In this document: in pieces, positions 51,575 to 59,083 of the stretch
Layout of the letters: the number at the start of each line of letters is the position of its first letter
How positions within the stretch are numbered: the first letter of the stretch is position 1
Assembly: GCA_017440925.1 (NCBI GenBank)
Contig: JAFSAP010000073.1
Coordinates: 1-64,000 of the forward strand
DNA from: Oscillospiraceae bacterium
GTDB taxonomy: Bacteria > Bacillota > Clostridia > Oscillospirales > Oscillospiraceae
DNA: 64,000 nt
Reading direction: 5' to 3'
Translations under genes and position numbers: made by a program
The notes under the pieces: generated by a model
What the model was told of the DNA's origin: nothing
The model's database searches: none
The model's input: the letters and a program-made list of their open reading frames with translations, nothing else

Positions 51575-52854
51575 AAGGTATGAGCAAAAAGAATCTGCAG
51601 AACATCCGTCACATTTTTGAAGAGAAAACCGGCACGGACTTATCTGCTATTCAGCGGGAACCCGCTTTTCCGGTGAGAAAAATCTGGATCCTGGCGGCGG
51701 CTATGGTTACCTGTCTTGCTCTGGCGGCCTTTGCTTATCCCATGTTCTCGTCCCTGGACGGGGATGAACTGAGCCTGTCTGGTTCCTATGCCGGAAATGG
51801 CATCGTGCATATTCGGGTGGAAAACCGCTCGGATAAAGAACTGAAATTCCAGCACCAAACAAAACTGATGCGCTGGGTCACATCGGAGGAGATCCCCCGG
51901 CTGGATGGGAAGCCGGTTTTTGAAAATACGGAATTTGCACCCCATTCTGAGGGGATTATGACCATCGACCTGTCGGCAGCTTATGACATGCAGGCCATTG
52001 CGGAGAATTATAACCGGGAAGAATGGTTTTATCTGCTGCTGACCAATCACAATTTCCTTTTTGGACAGGACTGGATGTGCAGTGTCCATTTTGGACAGAA
52101 GGAGACGGAACGAGAACAGGAGAAAACAGCGGTTTCCGTGCTGCCGGAAGCTGTTCGAAATGTGGAAGAAGAACTGGCGTTTTATTTTGAAAAAGCCTAT
52201 GGCGATGTTCTTTTGGCGTTTAACGGAGCCAATTTCCAGTATCAGCAGAAAGTTGAAGAGATTCTTGCTCGGTTTGACGGAACGGTGGTACCGGCCCTGG
52301 GGCCTGTGCTTATGGTTGGCGGGCCGTCAGAGTTTCTGGATCCGGAGCCTATCATGGGAAAACCACCGGAGGGAACGATCTTTGATGAATCTATTCCCGG
52401 GGAACAGCAGTATTTGCTGACGGGTGCAGAGTGGAGCTATACAGATGCTTATGGCAGAATGGTGGCTACGGCAGACGAAAAAGCCTGGGTGCAGACGGTA
52501 ACACTGCCCCAGCACCAGGGACAAACCGATGGTGGGGTAGGACTGCCGCTGATTTTCCTGTTTGTCTATGATGCAGAACAGGCCCGGCCGGAGAACCATG
52601 CATTTCTCTATGGAAAGATCCGTTCCTTTGCCGAACTGGAGAGCTGCAAAGTTCTGGAGGATGGACACTATGCCATCTATGATGCCACAGAACTGATCTA
52701 TACTGATTTGGATGTTTATCTGGACTATTTTCTTTCCACACGTACAGATGTATACTGTGATGACCAGATACGGCAGCGGGTACAAAATGCCTATGATTTC
52801 TACCGGAATAAAGAAAACCTCCGGGCAATGTATACCTATCTGGAACTCCCATAA
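51571..52854 (+). CDS. Membrane protein paired with ECF sigma factor, putative anti-sigma factor
   Basis: A 427-residue protein: about 36 cytoplasmic residues (basic, helical), one membrane span (about 37-56), then a long extracellular part starting with a beta-sandwich-like segment (GNGIVHIRVENRSDKELKFQHQTKL). The ATGA overlap with the sigma gene and the topology fit an anti-sigma factor or sensor. No known anti-sigma motif is visible, and it has little similarity to the partner encoded at 13394, although the gene arrangement is the same. The inducing signal is unknown. Confidence 0.68.
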   Translation: MKGMSKKNLQNIRHIFEEKTGTDLSAIQREPAFPVRKIWILAAAMVTCLALAAFAYPMFSSLDGDELSLSGSYAGNGIVHIRVENRSDKELKFQHQTKLMRWVTSEEIPRLDGKPVFENTEFAPHSEGIMTIDLSAAYDMQAIAENYNREEWFYLLLTNHNFLFGQDWMCSVHFGQKETEREQEKTAVSVLPEAVRNVEEELAFYFEKAYGDVLLAFNGANFQYQQKVEEILARFDGTVVPALGPVLMVGGPSEFLDPEPIMGKPPEGTIFDESIPGEQQYLLTGAEWSYTDAYGRMVATADEKAWVQTVTLPQHQGQTDGGVGLPLIFLFVYDAEQARPENHAFLYGKIRSFAELESCKVLEDGHYAIYDATELIYTDLDVYLDYFLSTRTDVYCDDQIRQRVQNAYDFYRNKENLRAMYTYLELP

Positions 52855-52862
52855 ACAAAAAC

Positions 52863-52885
52863 CAGCCGCCTCATTGAGGCGGCTG
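52863..52885. terminator. Terminator between convergent genes
   Basis: CAGCCGCCTC / GAGGCGGCTG with an ATT loop. The T run is on the minus strand. Confidence 0.7.
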
Positions 52886-52899
52886 TTACTGTAGGAAAT

Positions 52900-53463
52900 T
52901 CAGTCTAATGTCAGCCGGTTTTTCTCCAGTGCTGTTCGGATGGAGATCGCCAGAATGGGAGCAAATACGATGGCAACAACGGCATTGAAGGTGGTGGCAG
53001 GCAGTTTTGTGACAACTGTCAGTGCAGCGGCTTCGGCGGTAAGGCCCTTCAGAAGCATGCCGCTGTAAAAATAGGTTTTGGCAAGATACAGGGCTGCATA
53101 GGTAAGGGCACCGACAACGGTGGCAATGGTAGCTCTTGCGTAATTCCAGCCGGCCTTACGGCAGATGATGCCTGCAGCCAGACCGTAGGCTCCCTTGGTC
53201 AGAAAAGTGATCCAGGCTTCAGAAATGTACAGGGGGTTCAGCATATCGTAGATGGCGGAACCCAGACCGGCAGCCAGGGCGCCGTACCAGGGCCCAAGAA
53301 GAATGCCGCTGAGCGCGCACATAATATTGCCCAGGTGAAAGGATGTGGTACCGGCAATGTCCACGGGGATGGTGATCCGCAGGGCAGAACCTGCTACCGT
53401 CAGTGCGGCCATCAGTGCAGTGAAAACGATCCGTTTGGTGGATGCAGTGGATTTGTGTGTCAT
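52900..53463 (-). CDS. ECF transporter S component
   Basis: A 187-residue membrane protein with about six hydrophobic segments: the substrate-binding S subunit of an energy-coupling-factor vitamin or metal transporter. The segment TTSFHLGNIMCALSGILLGPWYGALAAGLGSAIYDMLNPLYISEAWITFLTKGAYGL is typical of the group. The EcfA/EcfT energising module is not in the window, as usual for group II transporters. No riboswitch was recognised upstream, so the vitamin is unknown. GGAGGG precedes ATG 53463; a TATAAT word lies at 53496-53491 on the minus strand. Confidence 0.83.
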   Translation of the reverse strand: MTHKSTASTKRIVFTALMAALTVAGSALRITIPVDIAGTTSFHLGNIMCALSGILLGPWYGALAAGLGSAIYDMLNPLYISEAWITFLTKGAYGLAAGIICRKAGWNYARATIATVVGALTYAALYLAKTYFYSGMLLKGLTAEAAALTVVTKLPATTFNAVVAIVFAPILAISIRTALEKNRLTLD

Positions 53464-53678
53464 GGAAAATCCCTCCTTGTCTTTGTGCCCATTATACGCA
53501 AAACTGGCTATAAATATAGTGCCAAAAATGTTATATAAAATAATGCCAGATAAAAGAAAAGTGAAAAGTGTAAGAATTCAAGGAAAAAAAGACTATACAG
53601 ATATTGGGAAAAGTGATACAATAATGTGGAGTGAAAAAACAAGAAAATTTTCCAAAATACCGAAAGGGGATAATTATC

Positions 53679-54416
53679 ATGAGACTGATTCGCGCCAAGG
53701 ATTACGCTGACGTCAGCCGCAAGGCTGCCAACATCATTGCTGCACAGGTGCACCTGAAGCCCGACTGCGTTCTGGGTCTGGCCACCGGCTCCAGCCCTGT
53801 GGGTACCTACAAGGAACTGATCGCTAAGTACGAATCCGGTGAGCTGGATTTCTCCCAGGTCAAGACCATCAACCTGGATGAGTATGTGGGCCTGACCAAG
53901 GATCACGATCAGAGCTATGCTTACTTCATGCGTTCCAACCTGTTCGACCATGTGAACATCGACCAGGCTAACTGCAACATCCCCAATGGTATGAATCCCG
54001 ACGCAGCAGGCGAGTGCGCACGTTACGATGCTGTTATCGAAGCTTTCGGCGGCGCTGACCTGCAGCTGCTGGGCCTGGGCCCCAACGGCCACATCGGCTT
54101 CAACGAGCCCTGCGATGAGTTCGTTAATGGCACCAATAAGGTCGAGCTGACTGCCTCCACCATCGATGCCAACCAGCGTTTCTTCGAGAAGCGTGAGGAT
54201 GTTCCCACCCATGCTTACACCATGGGCATCGGCTCCATCATGAAGGCAAAGCGCGTCCTGCTGGTCTGCAATGGCGTTGGCAAGGCACAGGCTGTCAAGG
54301 ACTGCTTCTTTGGCCCCATCAAGCCCCAGGCTCCCGGCTCCATCCTGCAGCTGCACCCCGATTTCACTCTGGTTGCTGACGAGGATGCACTGTCCCTGGT
54401 AAAGGATCTGCTGTAA
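53679..54416 (+). CDS. nagB: Glucosamine-6-phosphate deaminase
   Basis: A 245-residue NagB that converts glucosamine-6-phosphate to fructose-6-phosphate and ammonia. Landmarks: VLGLATGSSPVGTYKELI, KTINLDEYVGLTKDHDQSYAYFM (catalytic Asp), LLGLGPNGHIGFNEP (His and Asp/Glu pair region) and THAYTMGIGSIM. ATG 53679 follows AAAGGGG; a longer in-frame start has none. nagA is not adjacent. The 215-base gap to the divergent S-component gene is AT-rich and holds the promoters of both, neither of which is clear for nagB. Confidence 0.95.
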   Translation: MRLIRAKDYADVSRKAANIIAAQVHLKPDCVLGLATGSSPVGTYKELIAKYESGELDFSQVKTINLDEYVGLTKDHDQSYAYFMRSNLFDHVNIDQANCNIPNGMNPDAAGECARYDAVIEAFGGADLQLLGLGPNGHIGFNEPCDEFVNGTNKVELTASTIDANQRFFEKREDVPTHAYTMGIGSIMKAKRVLLVCNGVGKAQAVKDCFFGPIKPQAPGSILQLHPDFTLVADEDALSLVKDLL

Positions 54417-54430
54417 TATTGAATCCCTGC

Positions 54431-54468
54431 AAACGGCTGGAGCGGAATGCTTCAGCCGTTTCTTTTTT
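54431..54468 (+). terminator. Terminator after nagB
   Basis: AAACGGCTG / CAGCCGTTT with an imperfect inner stem, followed by TCTTTTTT. Confidence 0.75.
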
Positions 54469-54478
54469 GAACTTCCTG

Positions 54479-54508
54479 TTTACAGAACCCCATCCGGTGT
54501 GATATGAT
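54479..54508 (+). promoter_or_regulatory. Promoter for the exonuclease gene
   Basis: TTTACA (54479-54484), 18 bp and TATGAT (54503-54508). Confidence 0.5.
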
Positions 54509-54541
54509 ATCATATAGGATTATATAACAGAGGTTATGGCC

Positions 54542-55543
54542 ATGAACTATATTGTTTTGGATATGGAGTGGAATCAGCCCTGGCCGGGTTCCCCCTCCAG
54601 TAAAAAGGTGCTTCCTGTTGCCATCCGTGGCGAGATCATTCAGATCGGTGCCGTCCGGGTCACAGAGGATGAGCAGGTGACGGATGAATTTCAAATTCTT
54701 ATAAAACCCAAATATTACCGGCACTTAAACCGCCGGGTCAGCAAACTCACCGGTATCAAGGAGACACAGCTCCGGGAAGAGGGCGTGCCTTTCCCGGAAG
54801 CAATGGAGCAATTCCGCAGCTGGTGCGGCGAGGATATCGTATTTCTGACCTGGGGCTTTGATGATATCGGTATTCTGCGGGAGAATCTGCAGCTGTTTGG
54901 CCTGGAAACAGATTGGACGGATAAGTGGTACAATGCCCAGATGATCTTCAATGCCCAGACAGATGGTTCCACAGCCCAGAAGGCGCTGAAGACCGCTATG
55001 GAGATCTTCGGGATCGAAGCCACCCGTCCGGCCCATGATGCCCTGGGCGATGCCTACCATACGGCACTGATCTGTGCCCGGTTGGATCTGAAGCGGGGAC
55101 AGGAAGAATATGATGCGGCCCTTAAAAGTCACGAGAATGGATTCCATGGTGCGGAGCTTCCCGGCTGCATCGGGCGGAAAGTATTCCATGATTATGCGGA
55201 CAAGCGCAGCGCACTGAGTGCCATGTCCGGGGAAGAAAACATCTGCCCCATCTGCGGCGGAAGAATGCTGGGCTCCCGCTGGTTTGCCCAGCCTGGACAT
55301 CGGTATATGGATCTGGCATCCTGTCCGGAACATGGCAAGTTTCTGATCCGGGTGCGGCTTTCTCAGCAGCCGGATGGCCTGGTACGGGTCAGCCGTCTGA
55401 CCTATGAAGCGACGTCCGAGGCAGCAGAGGCCTATGCCCGCCGGGCAGAAAAAGCAGACCCGGAGGAAACAGCCCGTCCCCGCCGCCGTCGCCGCAGAAG
55501 ATCCGCTTCTGTGGCTCCCCAACAGGAAACAGAAAAGGAATAA
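54542..55543 (+). CDS. DnaQ-like 3'-5' exonuclease with C-terminal zinc-finger-like region
   Basis: A 333-residue protein. Residues 1-180 are a DEDDh exonuclease domain: YIVLDMEWNQ (Asp7, Glu9), the central LTWGFDDIGILRENLQLFGL, and RPAHDALGDAYHTALI with the His and last Asp. Residues about 230-275 hold CPICGGRMLGSRWF...CPEHGKF, a likely zinc site. The end is Arg-rich (RPRRRRRRRS), suited to nucleic-acid binding. Similar stand-alone exonucleases occur in Clostridia; the substrate (RNA or DNA) is unknown. ATG 54542 is chosen since AGAGG lies eight bases upstream, against two for ATG 54536. Confidence 0.83.
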   Translation: MNYIVLDMEWNQPWPGSPSSKKVLPVAIRGEIIQIGAVRVTEDEQVTDEFQILIKPKYYRHLNRRVSKLTGIKETQLREEGVPFPEAMEQFRSWCGEDIVFLTWGFDDIGILRENLQLFGLETDWTDKWYNAQMIFNAQTDGSTAQKALKTAMEIFGIEATRPAHDALGDAYHTALICARLDLKRGQEEYDAALKSHENGFHGAELPGCIGRKVFHDYADKRSALSAMSGEENICPICGGRMLGSRWFAQPGHRYMDLASCPEHGKFLIRVRLSQQPDGLVRVSRLTYEATSEAAEAYARRAEKADPEETARPRRRRRRRSASVAPQQETEKE

Positions 55544-55548
55544 AAACA

Positions 55549-55575
55549 CAACCACCGGCGTAGCCGGTGGTTGTC
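55549..55575 (+). terminator. Hairpin after the exonuclease gene
   Basis: ACAACCACCGGC / GCCGGTGGTTGT around GTA. It looks like a terminator with a weak T run, but the CCGGC-GTA-GCCGG core also resembles the IS200 end hairpins at 3382 and 4093. Confidence 0.5.
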
Positions 55576-55576
55576 A

Positions 55577-55702
55577 TTTAGGGGTATAACCCCTTATTCC
55601 TCGCGTAACGCGTCAACGCGTAAGTACGATGTCACTCGCGTAGGGTTTCGCTACACAGTCTATTGCCGACAATTTCACATCGCATACCACTATAGATTGT
55701 AT
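55577..55702. repeat. Palindrome-rich stretch without genes
   Basis: Contains GGGGTATAACCCC (from about 55580) and repeated CGCGTA words (about 55603-55640). No coding frame, ribosome site or known RNA was recognised. It could be a degenerate non-coding relative of an IS200/IS605-type element. Confidence 0.35.
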
Positions 55703-55732
55703 TTGTTTTTTGATTGTACTGTCTGTTATAAT
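55703..55732 (+). promoter_or_regulatory. Promoter without a following gene
   Basis: TTGTTT (55703-55708), 18 bp and consensus TATAAT (55727-55732). The transcript would begin near 55739 and has no rightward gene to serve before the terminators. Confidence 0.5.
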
Positions 55733-55738
55733 TTATAG

Positions 55739-55875
55739 TGTCATTTATTCCCATTGTAAAGAATCCCTGTTATGTACAATTGTGCAGTTAGTAGACCGCT
55801 CAGTTATCGTAGCAGGGTTTTCTTGTTCATCGCCATAGGCTTTATTGAACCACTCGTATAACGAGTGGTTTTCTT
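55739..55875 (+). ncRNA. Candidate small non-coding RNA
   Basis: Runs from the predicted start of an orphan promoter to the first of three hairpins. Inside, AAAGAATCCCTG (about 55759) can pair with CAGGGTTTTCTT (about 55813), enclosing further short stems. A 65-codon minus-strand frame (55745-55942) overlaps it, but that frame passes through the terminator hairpins and lacks a ribosome site, so I do not call it a gene. The RNA is not recognised as 6S, SRP, tmRNA or RNase P. Evidence is promoter, fold and terminator only. Confidence 0.35.
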
Positions 55876-55876
55876 T
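55848..55876 (+). terminator. First of three consecutive terminator hairpins
   Basis: AACCACTCG / CGAGTGGTT with a TATAA loop, then TTCTTT. Confidence 0.7.
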
Positions 55877-55883
55877 ATACAAA

Positions 55884-55919
55884 AAGAAGTGCTGCAAAAT
55901 TTGCAGCACTTCTTTTTTT
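55884..55919. terminator. Second terminator hairpin, bidirectional
   Basis: AAGAAGTGCTGCAAA / TTTGCAGCACTTCTT with A and T runs on the two sides. Confidence 0.8.
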
Positions 55920-55923
55920 ACTG

Positions 55924-55956
55924 AAAAAGGACGCACCAACATGGTGCGTCTTTTCT
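55924..55956 (-). terminator. Third terminator hairpin, serving spmAB
   Basis: GACGCACCA / TGGTGCGTC with a short loop; T run on the minus strand, just after the spmB stop. Confidence 0.75.
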
Positions 55957-55957
55957 A

Positions 55958-56467
55958 TTAAAATAAAAGCCGTACAGTCAGCGATGCCATAAAAAACCCC
56001 ACAAAATCTGAAAATAGGGCAGCAGGGAGGGTATACCGGGTTTTCTTGATCCCGGCGGCACCAAAGTAAACACTGATGGTATAAAAGGTGGTTTCTGTGG
56101 AACCCAGCATCACGGCGGCAGTCCTGCCTACCAGGGAATCCACGCCATATTCCGCCATCAGCTCTGCCCCCACGGCCAGTGCTGCACTGCCGCTGATGGG
56201 ACGGATCATCACCAGCATGGCAGTTTGGGGCGGAATGCCGAATACAGAGAAAACGGGAGAAAAAAAGCTGCTGAGGATCTCCATGGCACCGGAGGCCCGG
56301 AGCATGTATACTGCAGTCAGCAGAAATATCAATGCAGGGAGAATGGAGGCCAGGAGCCTCAGACCTTCGGCAGCACCCTGGAGCATCAGATCATAGCTGT
56401 TTTCTTTTTTTCGCAAAACCAATGCCGAGGAAAGCAGAAGGATCAGCGGAACAATATAATCAGTCAT
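55958..56467 (-). CDS. spmB: Spore maturation protein B
   Basis: A 169-residue membrane protein of the nucleoside-recognition (Gate) family, SpmB type: LMLQGAAEGLRLLASILPALIFLLTAVYMLRASGAMEIL, then MIRPISGSAALAVGAELM and GSTETTFYTISVYFGAAGIKKTRY. With SpmA it is needed for proper spore-core dehydration in Bacillus. The start is ATG 56467, which overlaps the end of spmA by eight bases with GGAAGA upstream; a longer in-frame start lies deep in spmA. It is the last gene of this pair. Confidence 0.93.
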   Translation of the reverse strand: MTDYIVPLILLLSSALVLRKKENSYDLMLQGAAEGLRLLASILPALIFLLTAVYMLRASGAMEILSSFFSPVFSVFGIPPQTAMLVMIRPISGSAALAVGAELMAEYGVDSLVGRTAAVMLGSTETTFYTISVYFGAAGIKKTRYTLPAALFSDFVGFFMASLTVRLLF

Positions 56468-57035
56468 TCTTCCAAACCTTTCCCAAAAACCAGGCAGCGG
56501 TAAGCCCCAGCCCGGCGGAACAAAGACTGGTGATCCAGACAGCCGGCAGAATATCAAAAGGGGCGGTACAGCCAAGATTGCTGCGCACCGCTGCCACATT
56601 TGCGGGGATCAGCTGGATGGAGGCAGTATTCAATACAATAAGACGGCACAGTTCGTCGGTTGCTGTGCTGTCCTTTTTCATGCGCCGGGCAGCGGAGATC
56701 CCCATAGGGGTGGCGGCATTGCCAAGCCCCAGAAAATTGGCGCAGATATTGGCGCTGAGATCACCGGCCAGCGCCGGATCCTGCTTTGTGGAGGGAAAAA
56801 TACGGTGCAGCAATGGCCGAAGCAGCTGGGCAAGCCACTGTGTGATCCCTGCATGCTCCATCAGTTTGCCAATACCTGTCCACAGGCAGATGGAACCGGC
56901 CAGGGAAACTGCCAGAGCAACACCGGCCTGTGCGCCCTGCACCACAGAAGCGGACAGTGCCTGTCCCTGGCCCGTAAACAGGGAAAAAACCACACTGATC
57001 AGAACCAACCCTGTCCATACCCAACTCATCACCAT
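56460..57035 (-). CDS. spmA: Spore maturation protein A
   Basis: A 191-residue membrane protein with the same Gate-type core: LAVSLAGSICLWTGIGKLMEHAGI, SANICANFLGLGNAATPMGISAARRM and LIVLNTASIQLIPANVAAVRSNLG. It pairs with SpmB and acts in the developing spore. ATG 57035 follows GGGGG; ATG 57029 is an alternative. Upstream lies a Spo0A-like box at 57095, 60 bases away, shared with the divergent AbrB-type gene. Together with spoVAC it marks a spore-forming lineage. Confidence 0.94.
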   Translation of the reverse strand: MVMSWVWTGLVLISVVFSLFTGQGQALSASVVQGAQAGVALAVSLAGSICLWTGIGKLMEHAGITQWLAQLLRPLLHRIFPSTKQDPALAGDLSANICANFLGLGNAATPMGISAARRMKKDSTATDELCRLIVLNTASIQLIPANVAAVRSNLGCTAPFDILPAVWITSLCSAGLGLTAAWFLGKVWKND

Positions 57036-57094
57036 TTTGAAAAGCCCCCTTTTGTGTACAATATGCCTATTTCAAAAGGAAATGACTGGATAAT

Positions 57095-57101
57095 TTCGAC
57101 A
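57095..57101. promoter_or_regulatory. Spo0A-like (0A) box between spmA and abrB-type gene
   Basis: TTCGACA, the inverse of the 0A core TGTCGAA, in the same wording (TTCGACAAAA) as the box at 34154. Confidence 0.45.
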
Positions 57102-57127
57102 AAAAGTTGTTTCTATTTAAAAAGTAT

Positions 57128-57156
57128 TTGACACGAAGAAATGGAATCAGTATAAT
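57128..57156 (+). promoter_or_regulatory. Consensus sigma-A promoter for the AbrB-type gene
   Basis: Perfect TTGACA (57128-57133), 17 bp, perfect TATAAT (57151-57156). Confidence 0.85.
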
Positions 57157-57170
57157 GATAAAACAAATAA

Positions 57171-57187
57171 GTCGATATTTGTCGACA
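57171..57187. promoter_or_regulatory. Operator candidate downstream of the AbrB-type promoter
   Basis: GTCGA-tatttg-TCGAC inverted repeat. TGTCGAC (57180-57186) matches the 0A core in six of seven bases and lies after the start point, as the Spo0A sites do at B. subtilis abrB. Confidence 0.45.
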
Positions 57188-57215
57188 GATGTACGGACGG
57201 AAGGAGTTGGCTGAA

Positions 57216-57458
57216 ATGAAGTCAACAGGTATTATCCGCAAGGTAGATGATTTGGGAAGAATTGTCCTCCCCATCGAAATGCGTCGCACACTGGATATTG
57301 CAGAGCGGGATGAACTGGAAATCTATATGGAAAATGATCGGGTCGTACTGCGAAAGTATGAGCCTGCCTGCATTTTCTGCGCTTCTGCAAAGCGGCTGGT
57401 CACATTCCACGAAAGAAATATCTGCCGTGACTGTGTCAAAAAGCTGGCTGAACTGTAA
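57216..57458 (+). CDS. AbrB-family transition-state regulator
   Basis: An 80-residue protein with an N-terminal SpoVT-AbrB swapped-hairpin DNA-binding domain (MKSTGIIRKVDDLGRIVLPIEMRRTLDI, DELEIYMENDRVVLRKY). The C-terminal part has four cysteines (CIFCAS...NICRDC) that may bind a metal, a feature of the Abh/AbrB-like proteins in Clostridia. AbrB-type proteins repress stationary-phase and sporulation genes in growing cells. ATG 57216 follows AAGGAG. The strong promoter and the 0A-like sites fit Spo0A control. It may be AbrB or a paralogue; SpoVT is longer. Confidence 0.9.
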   Translation: MKSTGIIRKVDDLGRIVLPIEMRRTLDIAERDELEIYMENDRVVLRKYEPACIFCASAKRLVTFHERNICRDCVKKLAEL

Positions 57459-57465
57459 AAAATCA

Positions 57466-57496
57466 GACCCGGAATGTTTATCATTCCGGGTCTTTT
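57466..57496. terminator. Bidirectional terminator
   Basis: GACCCGGAATG / CATTCCGGGTC with a TTTAT-type loop, T run after and A run before. It overlaps the stop codon of rsmI. Confidence 0.8.
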
Positions 57497-58317
57497 AATG
57501 CAATGTCATAAACAACGTTTTTGGGAAGTCCCAGCTCTTTGGCTGTCTGTTTCACCGCATCCTTGCGGCTGAGGCCCGCTTCCATCAGCTGAGCAACTCT
57601 TACAGCAGCATCCGTTTCAGAAGGCTCTTCTTTCACAGGTGCTTCCGTGCCGGCAACGATGAGTACAAATTCACCCTTCGGAGGGTTCTCTGTATATCTG
57701 GCAACAGCTTCCCCCAGCGTGGTGCGAACCACTTCTTCATGGAGCTTGGTCAGCTCCCGGCACAGGCTGATGCCCCGGTCAGCACCAAAGGCATCTCTGA
57801 GATCCTCCAGTGTGGACAGCAGTTTGTGGGGTGCCTCGTAGAAGATCATGGTGCGCTGTTCTGCCTGCAGGGATTCCAGATGCTCCCGGCGGCTCTTCTT
57901 GGAGGTGGACAGGAAACCTTCAAAGCAAAACCTGCCGGTACTCTGGCCGGAAATACTGAGGGCAGTGATGGCGGCGCAGGGGCCGGGAATGGCGCAGACC
58001 GGAATGCCGGCAGCAGCACACTGCTTTACCAGATCTTCACCGGGATCAGAGATGGCAGGACTGCCTGCATCGGACACCAGTGCGCAGGTTTCGCCGCTTA
58101 AAATGCGTTCCACAATTTTATCGCCCTTGAAGGCCTTGTTATGCTCGTAGTAGCTGACAAGGCTTTTTTTGATTCCCAAGTGATTCAGAAGCTTCAGAGT
58201 GACCCGGGTATCCTCGGCAGCAATAAAGTCTGCTTCTTCCAGTGTCTGGCGACAACGGATGGAGATATCACCCAGATTGCCGATGGGAGTGGGGACGAGA
58301 TATAACATTCCAGCCAT
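57481..58317 (-). CDS. rsmI: 16S rRNA (cytidine(1402)-2'-O)-methyltransferase
   Basis: A 278-residue tetrapyrrole-methylase-fold enzyme that 2'-O-methylates C1402 of 16S rRNA. Landmarks: LYLVPTPIGNLGDISIRC, IAAEDTRVTLKLLNHLGI, LVSDAGSPAISDPGEDLV, PGPCAAITALSISG and FYEAPHKLLSTL. Length is normal. ATG 58317 lies one base after the stop of the tRNA methyltransferase gene, so the two are translationally coupled. rsmH, which acts on the same nucleotide, lies at 62320 on the other strand. Confidence 0.95.
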   Translation of the reverse strand: MAGMLYLVPTPIGNLGDISIRCRQTLEEADFIAAEDTRVTLKLLNHLGIKKSLVSYYEHNKAFKGDKIVERILSGETCALVSDAGSPAISDPGEDLVKQCAAAGIPVCAIPGPCAAITALSISGQSTGRFCFEGFLSTSKKSRREHLESLQAEQRTMIFYEAPHKLLSTLEDLRDAFGADRGISLCRELTKLHEEVVRTTLGEAVARYTENPPKGEFVLIVAGTEAPVKEEPSETDAAVRVAQLMEAGLSRKDAVKQTAKELGLPKNVVYDIALKDPE

Positions 58318-58318
58318 G

Positions 58319-59017
58319 TCAGGCCTCCTTGATATGGTAAATTTCCCGGTATGCCGGCGTGGGCATGCCGTTTTTATCGTGCAGCGAAAGTTCTTCCCAG
58401 ATAAGTCCGGGTTTTGCGCCCTTGCGCAGCTGCATAAGGATCAGACCGACAGGCCCATCTTCCCGGTGCCGCAGAAGGCGCAGCCGCTTGGCTTCCATGC
58501 CATGTTTGGCTGCAGTGGTGATGATCTCTCCGAGGCGCTCAGGCTTGTGCACCAAAAAGAAGTCACCGCCGAATTTCAGCGCCCAGCCAGCGCTGCTGAA
58601 AAGATCAGAAAGGGTGCAGTGAATTTCCTGACGGGCATCCGGAAGAACGGTACTGGCCGCACCGCCGGAAAAATAGGGAGGATTGGAGATCACGCAGGAA
58701 AAGCTTCCGGGAGAATAGAGTTGGGGTATCCGGCGAAGATCTGTGCATATACTTTCCATACGGCCCATAAGCTGGTTGCGCCGGATGTTTTCCATGGCGG
58801 CCAGATGCGCCTTTTCCTCCAATTCGATGCCGGTCACATGGCAGAGTGGATCAGAGGCACAGAGCAGCAGACCCAGGGTGCCGCAGCCACTGCCCAGATC
58901 CAACACCCGGGCATTTTTGGGCAGATTTGCAAAATGGGCAAGTGCCATGGAATCGGTACTCAGAGGGAATGCTCCGGGGACGGTTTCCAACACGAATCCG
59001 TTGGGCAGGTATTCCAT
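58319..59017 (-). CDS. tRNA1(Val) (adenine(37)-N6)-methyltransferase-like protein
   Basis: A 232-residue SAM-dependent methyltransferase of the YfiC/TrmN6 group. It shows the SAM motif ARVLDLGSGCGTLGLLL (about residue 35) and catalytic ISNPPYFSGG (about 110), the N6-adenine signature. It begins MEYLPNGFVLETVPGAFPLSTDSMAL, as is usual in Firmicutes. ATG 59017 follows GGAGG; an upstream in-frame ATG overlaps the ferredoxin terminator. rsmI follows directly, a very common pairing in Firmicutes. Confidence 0.88.
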   Translation of the reverse strand: MEYLPNGFVLETVPGAFPLSTDSMALAHFANLPKNARVLDLGSGCGTLGLLLCASDPLCHVTGIELEEKAHLAAMENIRRNQLMGRMESICTDLRRIPQLYSPGSFSCVISNPPYFSGGAASTVLPDARQEIHCTLSDLFSSAGWALKFGGDFFLVHKPERLGEIITTAAKHGMEAKRLRLLRHREDGPVGLILMQLRKGAKPGLIWEELSLHDKNGMPTPAYREIYHIKEA

Positions 59018-59035
59018 AAAACCTCCATCACATAC

Positions 59036-59066
59036 AAAATCGGCCTGCGCGGATTGCGCAGGCCCA
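59036..59066 (-). terminator. Terminator of the ferredoxin gene
   Basis: GGCCTGCGC / GCGCAGGCC with a five-base loop; on the minus strand it is followed by ATTTTG. Confidence 0.7.
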
Positions 59067-59083
59067 TCTTGATTCAACTGAAA

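Noticed and set aside
55745..55942. 65-codon minus-strand frame in the hairpin-rich gap
   Set aside because: It passes through two terminator hairpins and lacks a ribosome site. I prefer a non-coding interpretation, though protein conservation should be checked.
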